A DNA stretch of 64,000 nucleotides, taken from NCBI RefSeq assembly GCF_900101075.1, contig NZ_FNFY01000006.1, positions 1-64,000 of the forward strand, in the 5' to 3' direction. Shown here in pieces: positions 37,359 through 46,908 of the stretch. The DNA comes from Lacicoccus qingdaonensis (GTDB lineage: Bacteria > Bacillota > Bacilli > Staphylococcales > Salinicoccaceae). How positions within the stretch are numbered: the first letter of the stretch is position 1; every line of letters begins with the position of its first letter. The notes under the pieces were generated by a model, which did not search any database, was not told the DNA's origin, and worked only from the letters and a program-made list of their open reading frames with translations. The position numbers and the translations under genes are program-made.

Positions 37359-38078
37359 ATGGGTAGAAAATGGAACAATATAAAGGAAAAGAAAGCACAG
37401 AAGGATCAGAATACAAGCAGGATTTATGCAAAGTTCGGCCGTGAAATATATGTGGCGGCGCGTAAAGGCGAGCCGGATCCGGAAACAAACCAGGCACTGA
37501 GGGCTGTACTCGACCGCGCAAAAACATATTCCATCCCAAAGCATATCGTGGACAAGGCCATTGATAAAGCCAAAGGCGGAGACGATGAAACTTTTGATGA
37601 ACTGCGCTATGAAGGTTTCGGTCCAAACGGCTCCATGCTCATTGTTGATGCACTGACGAACAATGTGAACAGGACAGCTTCAGATGTCAGGGCCGCTTTT
37701 GGTAAAAATGGCGGCAATATGGGCGTGAGCGGTGCTGTCAGCTATATGTTCGATTCCGTTTCAGTATTCGTCTTTACAGAATTCGACAGTGAAGAAGTGC
37801 TTGTGTATCTCATGGAAAACGATGTGGACGTCAATGATGTCACAACGGAAAATGAATTCACCGTCGTCTATGGTGATCCGCAAAGTTTCCATGAAATAAA
37901 AAGTGCACTGGATGAAATGGGTGTTGGCGAATATGAAGTCGCTGAGCAGTCCATGCTTGCACAAAATGAAGTGGCACTGGACAGCGCAGACCGGGAGCAG
38001 TTTGAAAAACTGGTCGATGCGCTTGATGATCTGGAAGACGTGTCGAACGTATATCATAACGTCAATCTTGAATCATAA
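37359..38078 (+). CDS. YebC/PmpR family transcriptional regulator or translation factor
   Basis: 239 residues. [16 protein letters not shown] is the conserved start; [29 protein letters not shown] and [16 protein letters not shown] are the family blocks. Members bind DNA, and recent work connects YebC proteins with relief of ribosome stalling. Start at 37359 behind AGAGAGAAG. Confidence 0.93.
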   Translation: MGRKWNNIKEKKAQKDQNTSRIYAKFGREIYVAARKGEPDPETNQALRAVLDRAKTYSIPKHIVDKAIDKAKGGDDETFDELRYEGFGPNGSMLIVDALTNNVNRTASDVRAAFGKNGGNMGVSGAVSYMFDSVSVFVFTEFDSEEVLVYLMENDVDVNDVTTENEFTVVYGDPQSFHEIKSALDEMGVGEYEVAEQSMLAQNEVALDSADREQFEKLVDALDDLEDVSNVYHNVNLES

Positions 38079-38142
38079 AACTACCAGTCCCGTGAGTAAA
38101 ATGATAACTTAATATCAAAGACAATGATCAAGGGGGATTTTC

Positions 38143-38916
38143 ATGGATTTTGGTTATGAAGGTAAAGCGGTTGTCATTACAGGATCGAGTAAAGGCATCG
38201 GCAGACAGACTGCAGAAGAGATGTTAAAGCTGGGTGCGAAAGTGATGCTGGTCGCAAGAGGTGAAGAAGCCCTGGTGAAGGCGCAAAAAGAGCTCAGTGC
38301 CTACGGTAAAGTTGAGTACATTGTACAGGACGTGACGGAAGCAGGTGCCGGTGAAACAATCATTAATGCGGTCATTGATAAATTCGGCCGTCTGGATGTT
38401 CTGGTCAACAATGCCGGCGGTGCGTTTGCAGAAAGCTTTGAAGATATTGAAGTCAGTGACTGGGAAGGCGACCTCAATCTGAAATTGATGTCAGCTGTAA
38501 AAATGTCCAAAGCTGCTCTGCCGCATCTGAAAGAAAACGGCGGAGCAATATTGAACTTGACGGCCATTGCCGGCAAAGCACCCGGAGCATCAACACTGCC
38601 GACAGCAGTTTCAAGAAGTGCAGGATTGTCGATGACCAAGGCAATGAGCAAAGATCTAGGAAAGTATAATATACGTGTAAACGCAGTGTGCATCGGTCTG
38701 ATACGCAGTGATCAGATCGAGAAGATGTGGCAGCGGCAGGCACCTGAACTTTCATGGGAGGAGTTTGCGACGACAGGTCATGACAATACCCCACTTGGAA
38801 GAATCGGTGAAACGACAGAAGCCGCCAATGTAATCACTTTCCTGTGTTCAGATCTTGCTTCATATATAACAGGCGTAGCCGTTAATATTGACGGTGGTGC
38901 AAGTCCGGCGCTGTAA
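38143..38916 (+). CDS. SDR-fold protein with replaced catalytic residues
   Basis: 257 residues, short-chain dehydrogenase fold. The cofactor loop TGSSKGIG (13-20) and the NNAG motif (89-92) are normal. The active site is not: the positions of Ser, Tyr and Lys appear as Ala141, Thr154 and Arg158 (segment LPTAVSRSAG). This belongs to an SDR subgroup with a P-T-x-V-S-R block; it may bind NAD(P) without usual dehydrogenase activity. AAGGGGG site before the ATG. Confidence 0.88.
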   Translation: MDFGYEGKAVVITGSSKGIGRQTAEEMLKLGAKVMLVARGEEALVKAQKELSAYGKVEYIVQDVTEAGAGETIINAVIDKFGRLDVLVNNAGGAFAESFEDIEVSDWEGDLNLKLMSAVKMSKAALPHLKENGGAILNLTAIAGKAPGASTLPTAVSRSAGLSMTKAMSKDLGKYNIRVNAVCIGLIRSDQIEKMWQRQAPELSWEEFATTGHDNTPLGRIGETTEAANVITFLCSDLASYITGVAVNIDGGASPAL

Positions 38917-38932
38917 ATTGAGTTAAATGAGC

Positions 38933-38970
38933 TGGCCCCCGGGTTAATGATTATTAACCCGGGGGCTTTG
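38933..38970 (+). terminator. Terminator after the SDR gene
   Basis: Perfect 14-bp GC-rich stem GCCCCCGGGTTAAT / ATTAACCCGGGGGC followed by TTTGTG. Confidence 0.9.
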
Positions 38971-39039
38971 TGTCGTGATAGAGGTGTTCTCGTACTATGG
39001 CGTTCAAACGACGTCGGGGGCCGGCGCAATAATTCATTA

Positions 39040-39083
39040 TTGCAATCATACCGTACTTACTGTATTATTATAGTTAATACAGT
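39040..39083 (+). promoter_or_regulatory. Promoter and operator of the YtrA-type operon
   Basis: TTGCAA (39040-39045), 17-base spacer, TATTAT (39063-39068). A palindrome ACTGTATTA...TAATACAGT (39059-39083) covers the -10 box. This is a textbook position for autorepression by the GntR regulator encoded directly downstream. Confidence 0.75.
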
Positions 39084-39101
39084 TTGAACGGAGGGATAAT
39101 C

Positions 39102-39488
39102 ATGTTTGATGTAGATGTGAGAAGCCGCGTGCCAATTTATGAACAGCTCGTTGATAATATCAAGAAGATGATTATTCAAAATGTACTTGAAAAAGATGAG
39201 AAACTGCCTTCAGTCAGAAAGATGGCACAGGAAATCACAATCAATCCCAATACGATTCAAAAAGCCTACCGTGAACTGGAAAGTGAAGGATATATTTATT
39301 CGGTACCTGGAAAAGGCAGTTTTGTCAGTGATACAAAAAATACAGTCAGCAATCAAAAAATCGAAGTGCTGACGGAAGAGTTGGAAGGTATTGTTAAAGA
39401 ACTCATCTATCTTGGAGTGCCTGTCAAAAAAATAAAAACACTGGTGGACGAGGCTGAAGCTGAAATGAGGGAGGATGGAGACCGATGA
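39102..39488 (+). CDS. GntR-family regulator, YtrA subfamily
   Basis: 128 residues. N-terminal winged helix (PIYEQLVDNIKKMII, LPSVRKMAQE, NPNTIQKAYRELESEG) and only a short C-terminal helix pair, the YtrA subfamily layout. It controls the ABC transporter genes that follow; such regulators respond to cell-envelope stress. ATG at 39102 follows ACGGAGGG. ATGA overlap with the ATPase gene. Confidence 0.92.
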   Translation: MFDVDVRSRVPIYEQLVDNIKKMIIQNVLEKDEKLPSVRKMAQEITINPNTIQKAYRELESEGYIYSVPGKGSFVSDTKNTVSNQKIEVLTEELEGIVKELIYLGVPVKKIKTLVDEAEAEMREDGDR

Positions 39489-40390
39489 AAGTATATGTCA
39501 GAAATGTAGATAAATCTTTTGGTGCAAAAAAGGCAGTCAGCAACGTGGATCTGTATATTACACCAGGGACGATGCATGGTCTGCTTGGATCTAACGGCGC
39601 AGGTAAGACAACATTCATGAAAACGCTGATGGGAATTTATAAGCCGGACAGTGGAGAAGTGATGTTTGACGAAAAAAGTGTTTATGAAAATACCGAAATG
39701 AAATCGGAAGTTATATTTATACAGGATATACCTTTCTTTTTTGCATCCGCCACATTGAATAAGATGGCTGAATTTTACCGTGGCATTTACCCGCGGTGGT
39801 CAGAAAAAAGATTTCAACAGCTCACCCGTCATTTCAAACTGGATCCGAATCAAAATTTAAATGCGCTGTCAAAAGGGATGAGGCGTCAGGCGTCATTTAT
39901 TCTCGCCATTTCTTCCCGGCCGAAAGTGATGCTCCTTGATGAACCGTTTGACGGTCTGGATCCAATCATCCGGCAGCAGGTCAAAAACCTTCTTCTGCAG
40001 GATATTGCGAGTCATAATATGACAGTCATCGCCTCCAGCCATAACTTGAGGGAGATGGAAGATATATGCGATTCCGTATCCATTATGCATCATGGTGAAC
40101 TGTTGTTTAACAGGGATTTGTCAGAGATAAAAGGCTCTCACTGCAAACTTCAAATAGCGTTCAACCAACTGCCGGACGATGATTTCTTTGAAGAGGTCGG
40201 TGCCGTCCACAAGACAGTGAGAGGCCGTATTGTTACATGCATAATAAAAGGGGATATTCTGGACGTGGAAAAGAAAGTCACAAAATATAATCCTTTGATG
40301 TATGACATCCTGCCGCTTACTTTAGAAGAAATATTCACTTATGAAATGGGGGAGAAAGGATATGAAATATCTAACATCATTGTGGAATAG
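39485..40390 (+). CDS. ABC transporter ATP-binding protein
   Basis: 301 residues. Walker A GSNGAGKTT, signature LSKGM, Walker B VMLLDEP and the H-loop (ASSHN) are intact. About 80 residues of C-terminal extension follow the nucleotide-binding domain. Partner of the large permease downstream; coupled to the GntR gene upstream. Confidence 0.93.
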   Translation: MKVYVRNVDKSFGAKKAVSNVDLYITPGTMHGLLGSNGAGKTTFMKTLMGIYKPDSGEVMFDEKSVYENTEMKSEVIFIQDIPFFFASATLNKMAEFYRGIYPRWSEKRFQQLTRHFKLDPNQNLNALSKGMRRQASFILAISSRPKVMLLDEPFDGLDPIIRQQVKNLLLQDIASHNMTVIASSHNLREMEDICDSVSIMHHGELLFNRDLSEIKGSHCKLQIAFNQLPDDDFFEEVGAVHKTVRGRIVTCIIKGDILDVEKKVTKYNPLMYDILPLTLEEIFTYEMGEKGYEISNIIVE

Positions 40391-42377
40391 TACTTTGATA
40401 CGACATTTTATGGGCCAGACTTTCTGGATTGCCGTATTATATACAGTGATTTCCCTTGTGACACTGCCCCTCAGCCTGTGGGTGGCCTCATCGAATATGG
40501 GTAATGTGGAAAACGTGCTGGGATTTGAAAATAATAACATCGTCCAGACATTGATGCAGGTGAATTTATTTTTTGGTATTATTTTTGCGGTGATGCTGGC
40601 AATTTTTACAATGAATTTTAAAAACAGGGAAAGCATATCGGACTTCATACACAGCCTGCCTGTAAAAAGAGGTTCAGTTTTATCGGCGGTATACATTGTT
40701 GGCATATTGCTCATCACTTTACCTGTATTATTCATATCGATCATACTGATGTTCGAAAGGTATATTCTAGTGTTCGATCTATCATTTGGAGAAATTTTCT
40801 TTTGGATGATAAATACGGGGATCATGATGATCATCACCTATATACTCACTGTATTTACTGGTTTTTTCACGAATAAATTGTTCATCCACCTCCAGCTTAT
40901 CGTAATTTTATTTTTCCTGCCGCTTGCGATGTGGGGGGCAATGCTCACTACAGCGAGCATGATGTATGACGGCATTGCCGTTTACAGCAGCATGAGAGGT
41001 GCTGACCTGCTGTCACCGGTGATAAATAATACTTTCCCGGTATTTGCGATAACACAGAATTCCGATGAATTTTCACTGATGAAATCCATAATCTGGACAG
41101 TGGTCGGGATAGTAATTTTGTCAATCTCATACTTTTTGTATATGAAACGCAGAAACGAATACGTGAATTCAAATTTCACTTATTCTTCCGTCAGATACGT
41201 CCTTTCTGTAATCATTACAATTCTGGGCATGCTCATCTTAGGCAGTGTGCTTGGATATGTATTGTCCGGCAATGATGTTGTAAAAGTAATATCATTTGTC
41301 CTTGGGTGGCTGGGATCATATATCATTGTGGAAATGCTTTTTCAAAGTACAGTTAAAATTGATATTAAACTGAAAGCGATGATAATTTCCGCCATAAGCG
41401 CCATCATATTCATGGGAGTGTTTTATGCCGGATGGAATTCGTATACTTCATATGTACCAGTAGCAGAATCTGTGAACTCTGTCATGGTCTATTCCTCGGA
41501 TGAGGGTTCGTCCTACACCAATTTTGAAAATAAAGAAATTATGAGCGATGACTATTTGACGAATGACAATCCGGAGTTTATCAATGACACGGTGGAGGCT
41601 CACAAATATGCTGCAGAGAGCAGTGTAGAGGAGGTAAGACCAGGTTATTACCGGACGTTCGAAGTGGCCTACAAAATGAATGACGGCAGTATGGTGTACC
41701 GTTCATTTGATCATTATCCTGACAGCGATGAAGCGCTTCAGGCCCTGCAGCAGTTGGATTCAGTACAAAACCTGAGAACGACGGATCTCATACTCAACAT
41801 AGAGGAGCATGAATGGATGACGAACATCATGTTGAGTTCCTTTAGCGGAGAGACCGTCTATATCAATGGTGAAGATGACATGAACCGATTTATCAATAAT
41901 TATAAAAGCGCATTTCAAAGTTCTGCAGATGGCAGACTCGACCTGGTGGACCTGTCTTCACAAAATCTGTTCAACATGGAAATCGAGTATCATCATACCG
42001 GTAATCAAAGGGAGTATATTTATGGTAACGGCAATCTCTATAACCCGGCTGTCATTGAGACAATCTCAGAGGAGATGCGGCTCAGTGAATTCCTAGCTTT
42101 GGATGAAGCCGAGAGAGTATATGAATATGAGGTTGTAAATCCGGATGTATTTTATAATGATTTCAAAAATTTACCGATGGAGACATTCAACAGCAGATAC
42201 GAATTGACATTACTGGAGCAGGGTGAGAGAGAAGATATAGAAGAAGAGATAGATGCGGGCAATCTGAGTACAGACAGCGGCAGAGCCATTATGTTCAGTA
42301 ATCCGTACTACTATCCGGCTGATAATAGTAATGCTCAATCGGCCCAATATACTCATTTCATCATCGGAATAGAATAA
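40362..42377 (+). CDS. ABC transporter permease with large extracellular C-terminal domain
   Basis: 671 residues. Around eight helices within residues 1-365, then a soluble acidic domain of about 300 residues with no membrane segment (DUF6449-like). The gene begins inside the ATPase gene (29-base overlap) behind GAGAAAGGAT. Operons of this shape (ytrA-regulator, ATPase, permease) are linked with cell-wall antibiotic response; the actual substrate is not known. Confidence 0.87.
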   Translation: MKYLTSLWNSTLIRHFMGQTFWIAVLYTVISLVTLPLSLWVASSNMGNVENVLGFENNNIVQTLMQVNLFFGIIFAVMLAIFTMNFKNRESISDFIHSLPVKRGSVLSAVYIVGILLITLPVLFISIILMFERYILVFDLSFGEIFFWMINTGIMMIITYILTVFTGFFTNKLFIHLQLIVILFFLPLAMWGAMLTTASMMYDGIAVYSSMRGADLLSPVINNTFPVFAITQNSDEFSLMKSIIWTVVGIVILSISYFLYMKRRNEYVNSNFTYSSVRYVLSVIITILGMLILGSVLGYVLSGNDVVKVISFVLGWLGSYIIVEMLFQSTVKIDIKLKAMIISAISAIIFMGVFYAGWNSYTSYVPVAESVNSVMVYSSDEGSSYTNFENKEIMSDDYLTNDNPEFINDTVEAHKYAAESSVEEVRPGYYRTFEVAYKMNDGSMVYRSFDHYPDSDEALQALQQLDSVQNLRTTDLILNIEEHEWMTNIMLSSFSGETVYINGEDDMNRFINNYKSAFQSSADGRLDLVDLSSQNLFNMEIEYHHTGNQREYIYGNGNLYNPAVIETISEEMRLSEFLALDEAERVYEYEVVNPDVFYNDFKNLPMETFNSRYELTLLEQGEREDIEEEIDAGNLSTDSGRAIMFSNPYYYPADNSNAQSAQYTHFIIGIE

Positions 42378-42382
42378 TGCAG

Positions 42383-42418
42383 AAAAGAGATACGCGAAAA
42401 TTGCGTATCTCTTTTATT
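42383..42418. terminator. Bidirectional terminator
   Basis: AAAAGAGATACGC / GCGTATCTCTTTT stem between the convergent permease and lrgB genes. Confidence 0.88.
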
Positions 42419-43105
42419 TCATACGAACCACGACACCAGCCATGGTGTAATGATTGATACCACGAGCGCACTATTGACCATGGCCACAGTACTGATCGAG
42501 CCGGCGAGCTGACTTTCCTTCATCACTTCAGCGGTGCCTATTGCATGGGCGGCACTGCCCATGCCGAGTCCACGGCCGAGTTCTGAGCGGATGCCGAACA
42601 GTTTGAAAATAAACTGATGAACGATAACACCGCCGATACCGGCAATGACGACCATGATTGCCGACAGTGACGTGATGCCGCCGAGTGTTTCGGTAATCAC
42701 AACTGCGACGGGTGTTGTAACGGATTTTGCCGAGATGGCATATAAAATCTCTTCAGAGAAGCCTGCCCAATGAGTCAGGGCGAGGCCTGATATTACACCG
42801 ACAAATGCACCTGCAACCGTTCCTATGAAGAGTGGCGCTGCGAGTTTCACCAATGTTTTACGCTGTATATAAAGAGGATAGGCGAGTGCGACAACAGCCG
42901 GTCCGAGAAGCTCGTTAATCCAGCCGCCGCCGATCATATACTGTTCATAGGAAACTCCGAGGAGCAGCAGCACAGCAATGATAAATATCATCGACAGAAG
43001 GACCGGCAGTGTGAATGGATGCGGCCATTTTTTATGTATGCGGAGCGCGAGCCCGTACATTACAATTGTCAAAACAACGGTCGAGAAACCGATAAGTACA
43101 TTCAT
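42419..43105 (-). CDS. LrgB/CidB family protein
   Basis: 228 residues, seven or eight helices. LLGPAVVALAYPLYIQRKTL, SAKSVTTPVAVVITETLGG and GLGMGSAAHAIGTAEVM are LrgB/CidB hallmarks. Works with the LrgA/CidA protein encoded just upstream; related pairs influence murein hydrolase activity, cell lysis or pyruvate/acetoin movement. Start taken at ATG 43105; a GTG at 43114 overlapping the lrgA stop is an alternative. Confidence 0.92.
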   Translation of the reverse strand: MNVLIGFSTVVLTIVMYGLALRIHKKWPHPFTLPVLLSMIFIIAVLLLLGVSYEQYMIGGGWINELLGPAVVALAYPLYIQRKTLVKLAAPLFIGTVAGAFVGVISGLALTHWAGFSEEILYAISAKSVTTPVAVVITETLGGITSLSAIMVVIAGIGGVIVHQFIFKLFGIRSELGRGLGMGSAAHAIGTAEVMKESQLAGSISTVAMVNSALVVSIITPWLVSWFV

Positions 43106-43110
43106 TGCAG

Positions 43111-43470
43111 TCACTCCTCCCTCCGTTTAAATGATTCACCGATCATGCCTGAAGTCACCATAACAAGTACCGTACTGAAGAGGACGATGATAAGCAGAAT
43201 AAAACCTTTGCCAAGAAAAATTTTGTAATATACCATCAGTCCGATAAAAGCCGGGATAAAAAAGAAAGGAAGATGCCTCACCATGAAACCGGCACCTTCT
43301 TCTATCCATTCCACCTTTAATAATTTAGTGAAAAGCAGAATGATGAGCAGTATCATTCCGATGACACTGCCGGGGATCATCAGATCGAAGGTGCCGGTGA
43401 TCCATTCTCCGGCTTTGTATAATAAGTATAATATTCCGATTTGAAAGACAGTTTTTAAAAACTTAGCCAT
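43111..43470 (-). CDS. LrgA/CidA family holin-like protein
   Basis: 119 residues, four helices. The motif IPGSVIGMILLIILL and RHLPFFFIPAFIGLM are typical. Membrane protein forming a holin-like unit with LrgB. AGAGGTG site before the ATG. Whether the pair is Lrg- or Cid-type is not decided by sequence alone, but a CidR-like LysR gene lies 850 bases away. Confidence 0.92.
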   Translation of the reverse strand: MAKFLKTVFQIGILYLLYKAGEWITGTFDLMIPGSVIGMILLIILLFTKLLKVEWIEEGAGFMVRHLPFFFIPAFIGLMVYYKIFLGKGFILLIIVLFSTVLVMVTSGMIGESFKRREE

Positions 43471-43613
43471 TTGAATTCACCTCTGGTCATCTACTATGTA
43501 TATTACATGATTAACGCCCGGGAAAGAATAACAAAGTGTCCAGCTATTCAATTACTTATCCATTCACATTTCTTTTACTAATTATGTATAATGTAAAGAA
43601 GGAGATGAGAGCC

Positions 43614-44144
43614 ATGAAAATGAAGTATTTGGATAAACGCGGATGGCGCCGTTTATTGAAATCAACATATGATGAGAAACTGACTTATTTCAATGGTGAA
43701 GAATTTTTAGTCAGCCTCATTGAGATGAAAGAAATACGTTCTCCTCTCGTCGTTCCGGTAGTTAACAAAGAAGTAAAAGTCGTTGATACAGATTATAAAT
43801 GGATGCAGATACTGCCGGCGGACCGGAAGTACAGCATCACTGTAATGTATAACGAAAAGTGGGAAACGCTGCAGTACTATTTTGATGTCAACACAGAACA
43901 TTATCTTGAACTCGGCAATGCACGAAGGAAAGATATTTATCTGGATGTGCTCGCCCTTCCGAACGGCGAATATGAACTGGTGGATGAAAAAGATATACAC
44001 CGTGCGCTGAAAAACAGGAAGATTACAAAAGCGGATAAAGACGAGGCATACAGTGTAGCGGATCATATCATGACAGAAATTGATAAAGATTTCTCGCAGT
44101 TTAAAATGCTCGCCGACCACTGCCTGAATGCACTTGGAAAATGA
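43614..44144 (+). CDS. DUF402 domain protein
   Basis: 176 residues. LPADRKYSITVMYNEKWETLQYYFDV and YLDVLALPNGEYELVDEKD are the DUF402 core, the fold of nucleotide di/triphosphate hydrolases and of the FomD-like group. Staphylococcal relatives act as NTP/NDP phosphatases. The ATG at 43614 follows AAGGAG; longer frames upstream lack signals. Confidence 0.82.
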   Translation: MKMKYLDKRGWRRLLKSTYDEKLTYFNGEEFLVSLIEMKEIRSPLVVPVVNKEVKVVDTDYKWMQILPADRKYSITVMYNEKWETLQYYFDVNTEHYLELGNARRKDIYLDVLALPNGEYELVDEKDIHRALKNRKITKADKDEAYSVADHIMTEIDKDFSQFKMLADHCLNALGK

Positions 44145-44158
44145 TAAAACAACATACA

Positions 44159-44193
44159 TAAAAAAGGCAAACCGCATGGTCTGCCTTTTTATA
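44159..44193 (+). terminator. Terminator after the DUF402 gene
   Basis: AAAAAGGCAAACC / GGTCTGCCTTTTT stem with one mismatch, followed by TAT. Confidence 0.8.
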
Positions 44194-44321
44194 ATCCTTC
44201 CCATAATCATTATTAACCCTTTCAATTGAATGGTTTTTACATGTATCCCCGGTTTGAAGTGTTACCCAATCCATCTGATGTGTGATAAGATTTTCTTATA
44301 GATAAAAGAAAAGGTGATTAC

Positions 44322-45194
44322 GTGAAAGTCGATGATTATAAATTGCTTGTAACACTCAATGAGGCAAAAACTTTGAGACAGGCAGCTGAAAGATTGTTTA
44401 TCTCACAGCCTGCAGTGAGCCAGCGTCTGAAATCGATAGAAGAAGAATGGGGAGTAGAGATATTCGTCCGTACAAAACGTGAATTATTCGTGACCGGTGC
44501 AGGTGAGCGGATCATCAGCCATGCACATAAAGTGGTGGAGAACGAAACATTGCTGAAGGAATACCTTCTTGCCCACGAAGGGTCTGTCGAAGGGAATTTA
44601 AATATCGGTGTTTCTTCTTTGATAGGAAGTACGATTTTGGCAAGGATTCTTAGAGAGTATACGGCGTTATATCCTGATGTCAATGTCAATATCCAGGTCG
44701 GTTCTTCCCCTCAAATATCCAATGATGCAGCGGATTATCATATATCCATCACCCGGGGCAGGCAGATTTTAAACAAGGAAAATGAAGTTTTATTTACAGA
44801 CAGACATTATTTTGTGGCACCGAAAAGTCTGGCCGGCCGGGATGACTCACCGGTGATAGAGTTCTTTTCAGAACCGATCTATATACGTCTGATTGAGAGG
44901 TACTTCGAGGAGAGGTTCAATAAGAAGTATGAACCGCAATTCAGTGTCGACCAGATTGCTACATGCCAGGCGCTCCTCCTGGAAGGTGTCGGTGTGACGG
45001 TGCTTCCTGAAATTGTTGTAAAAGATTTTGATGCTGAACTGTTCAACATTGAAGAGGCGCTTGTAGATGACCAGCCAATCACCCGTGATACTTATATTTC
45101 ATATGATAAAAATGTTGAGGCGCTTCCGCAGGTCAAAGCATTTATCACGGTGGTCAGAAGCTATATTAATAATTTTGAAATGAAAACGGACTGA
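44322..45194 (+). CDS. LysR-family regulator, CidR-like
   Basis: 290 residues. N-terminal helix-turn-helix with LNEAKTLRQAAERLFISQPAVSQRLKSIEEEWG, then a periplasmic-binding-protein-like effector domain. The closeness to LrgA/LrgB genes and the length suggest a CidR counterpart, which in Staphylococcus activates cidABC and alsSD in response to acetate. The link to the genes here is inference. GTG start after AAAAGG. Confidence 0.85.
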   Translation: MKVDDYKLLVTLNEAKTLRQAAERLFISQPAVSQRLKSIEEEWGVEIFVRTKRELFVTGAGERIISHAHKVVENETLLKEYLLAHEGSVEGNLNIGVSSLIGSTILARILREYTALYPDVNVNIQVGSSPQISNDAADYHISITRGRQILNKENEVLFTDRHYFVAPKSLAGRDDSPVIEFFSEPIYIRLIERYFEERFNKKYEPQFSVDQIATCQALLLEGVGVTVLPEIVVKDFDAELFNIEEALVDDQPITRDTYISYDKNVEALPQVKAFITVVRSYINNFEMKTD

Positions 45195-45284
45195 TATGTT
45201 TTCAAGTTGCAAATATTTCTTAAGTATTGTTAGGATGAGTTACCGGTTAAAGTGCGGATATTTAAATGAAAAAGGAGAAGTTTG

Positions 45285-45770
45285 ATGGAGATTTTATGGT
45301 GGATACTGATTGTAGCGAGTTTTATCCTCGGCTTTGTCGGTGTGATTGCACCGGTCATTCCCTCGGTCGTGATGTTCTGGGTCGGTTTTTTAATTTATCA
45401 TTTTCTGGTCAACAGTGATACGCTGACCTGGATGTTCTGGATGGTCGCAGCAGTATTGACATTGCTTGTGTTTCTCAGTGATTTTATGGCGAACAGCTAC
45501 TTTGTCAAAAGATACGGTGGATCTAAAAAGAGTGAAGTTGCAGCAATCATCGGTGTGGTCGCAGGTATGTTCATCTACCCGCCGTTCGGGGTCATATTTG
45601 TGCCTTTCGTCTTTGTTCTGGCACTGGAATTTATTACAACGAGAGACATTAATGCAGCTTTCAGGGCAGCCCTCGGTTCACTGCTTGCATTTTTCGCAAG
45701 CTCGGCATTCAACCTGGTGATATATGTACTGCTGATCATCTGGTTTTTATTGGACGCATTTATATTTTAA
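45285..45770 (+). CDS. DUF456 family membrane protein
   Basis: 161 residues, about five helices. FILGFVGVIAPVIPSVVMFWVGFLIY and DFMANSYFVKRYGGSKKSEVAAIIG are the DUF456 blocks. Function unknown. ATG follows AAAGGAG; the TTG one codon earlier is less likely. Confidence 0.88.
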   Translation: MEILWWILIVASFILGFVGVIAPVIPSVVMFWVGFLIYHFLVNSDTLTWMFWMVAAVLTLLVFLSDFMANSYFVKRYGGSKKSEVAAIIGVVAGMFIYPPFGVIFVPFVFVLALEFITTRDINAAFRAALGSLLAFFASSAFNLVIYVLLIIWFLLDAFIF

Positions 45771-45772
45771 AT

Positions 45773-45816
45773 GAAAAAGGTGGTTACAAAATTTAGTTTT
45801 GTAACCACCTTTTTTA
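45773..45816. terminator. Bidirectional terminator
   Basis: 18-bp stem AAAAAGGTGGTTACAAAA / TTTTGTAACCACCTTTTT between DUF456 and oppF. Confidence 0.92.
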
Positions 45817-46908
45817 CTATTGTTTTACGTCTTCTTTCGATGCTGATGCTTCTTCACTTTCATCATCAAGCACTTTACGGACATTTTTCATATCATGTGT
45901 GGCTTTATGTCTGCCTTCCTGGATGTCGATCGCATAGTGACATGCGACATCGTGCTGGCCGGCATATGTTTCGTCCTTGTGCTCCAGAACAGGTATTTCC
46001 GTTTTACATTTCTCGGTTGCGAACGGGCACCTTGTATGGAATCTGCAGCCTGTCGGCGGATCGATAGGTGAAGGCACATCACCGCGTAAGAAGATACGCT
46101 CACTCTTATTTTTCGGATCCGGTACAGGGATTGCTGAAAGCAGTGCCTTTGTATAAGGATGCTGAGGATTTTCGAAGATGCTTTTCGTATCTCCCATTTC
46201 AACAATTTTACCCAGGTACATTACTATGATCCGGTCGGATATGTGTCTTACCACACCAAGGTCGTGAGCGATGAATAAATACGTCAGACCCATTTCACGC
46301 TGCAGTCTCTGCAACAGGTTCAGAACTTGTGCCTGAATGGATACATCCAGGGCGCTCACGGCTTCGTCGGCGATGATCAGTTTTGGATTTACTGCCAGTG
46401 CACGAGCGATACCAATACGTTGTCTTTGACCACCTGAGAATTCGTGAGGGAAACGGTCGATCTGGTGTTTTTGAAGACCGACTGTCTCCATGATCTCTAG
46501 TGCACGTTCAGTTCTTTCTTTTTTAGGTACAACATTCTGTATGTCCATTGCTTCAATCAAAGTCATCTTTACAGTTTTTCTCGGATTCAGTGATGCGAAA
46601 GGATCCTGGAAAATGATCTGCATTTCGCTTCTCATATCACGCATTTCCTTTTTGTTCAGCGAAAGAATATCTTTGCCCTCGAAATTGACAGTACCTTCAG
46701 TCGGTTCATCCAGGCGGAGTATTGCCCGTCCTGTAGTGGATTTACCACAGCCGGATTCGCCGACGACAGAAACCGTTTCTCCTTCTTTGATATCAAAGCT
46801 GATATCATCGACGGCTTTGACATTGTTTACAGTACGGCCAAGAAAACCGCCTTTTATCGGGAAATACTGCTTCAGCCCTTTAACTTCAAGAAGAGTGTTC
46901 TTTGTCAT
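45817..46908 (-). CDS. oppF: Oligopeptide ABC transporter ATP-binding protein OppF type
   Basis: 363 residues. Walker A GESGCGKSTTGR, signature FSGGQRQRIGIARAL, Walker B KLIIADEAVSALD. The C-terminal oligopeptide/dipeptide domain contains PTGCRFHTRCPFATEKC. An acidic tail of about 35 residues follows. Last of four minus-strand genes oppC-oppB-oppD-oppF; it overlaps oppD by 23 bases and begins after GGAGGT. With OppD it powers uptake of peptides brought by the binding proteins coded divergently. Confidence 0.95.
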   Translation of the reverse strand: MTKNTLLEVKGLKQYFPIKGGFLGRTVNNVKAVDDISFDIKEGETVSVVGESGCGKSTTGRAILRLDEPTEGTVNFEGKDILSLNKKEMRDMRSEMQIIFQDPFASLNPRKTVKMTLIEAMDIQNVVPKKERTERALEIMETVGLQKHQIDRFPHEFSGGQRQRIGIARALAVNPKLIIADEAVSALDVSIQAQVLNLLQRLQREMGLTYLFIAHDLGVVRHISDRIIVMYLGKIVEMGDTKSIFENPQHPYTKALLSAIPVPDPKNKSERIFLRGDVPSPIDPPTGCRFHTRCPFATEKCKTEIPVLEHKDETYAGQHDVACHYAIDIQEGRHKATHDMKNVRKVLDDESEEASASKEDVKQ

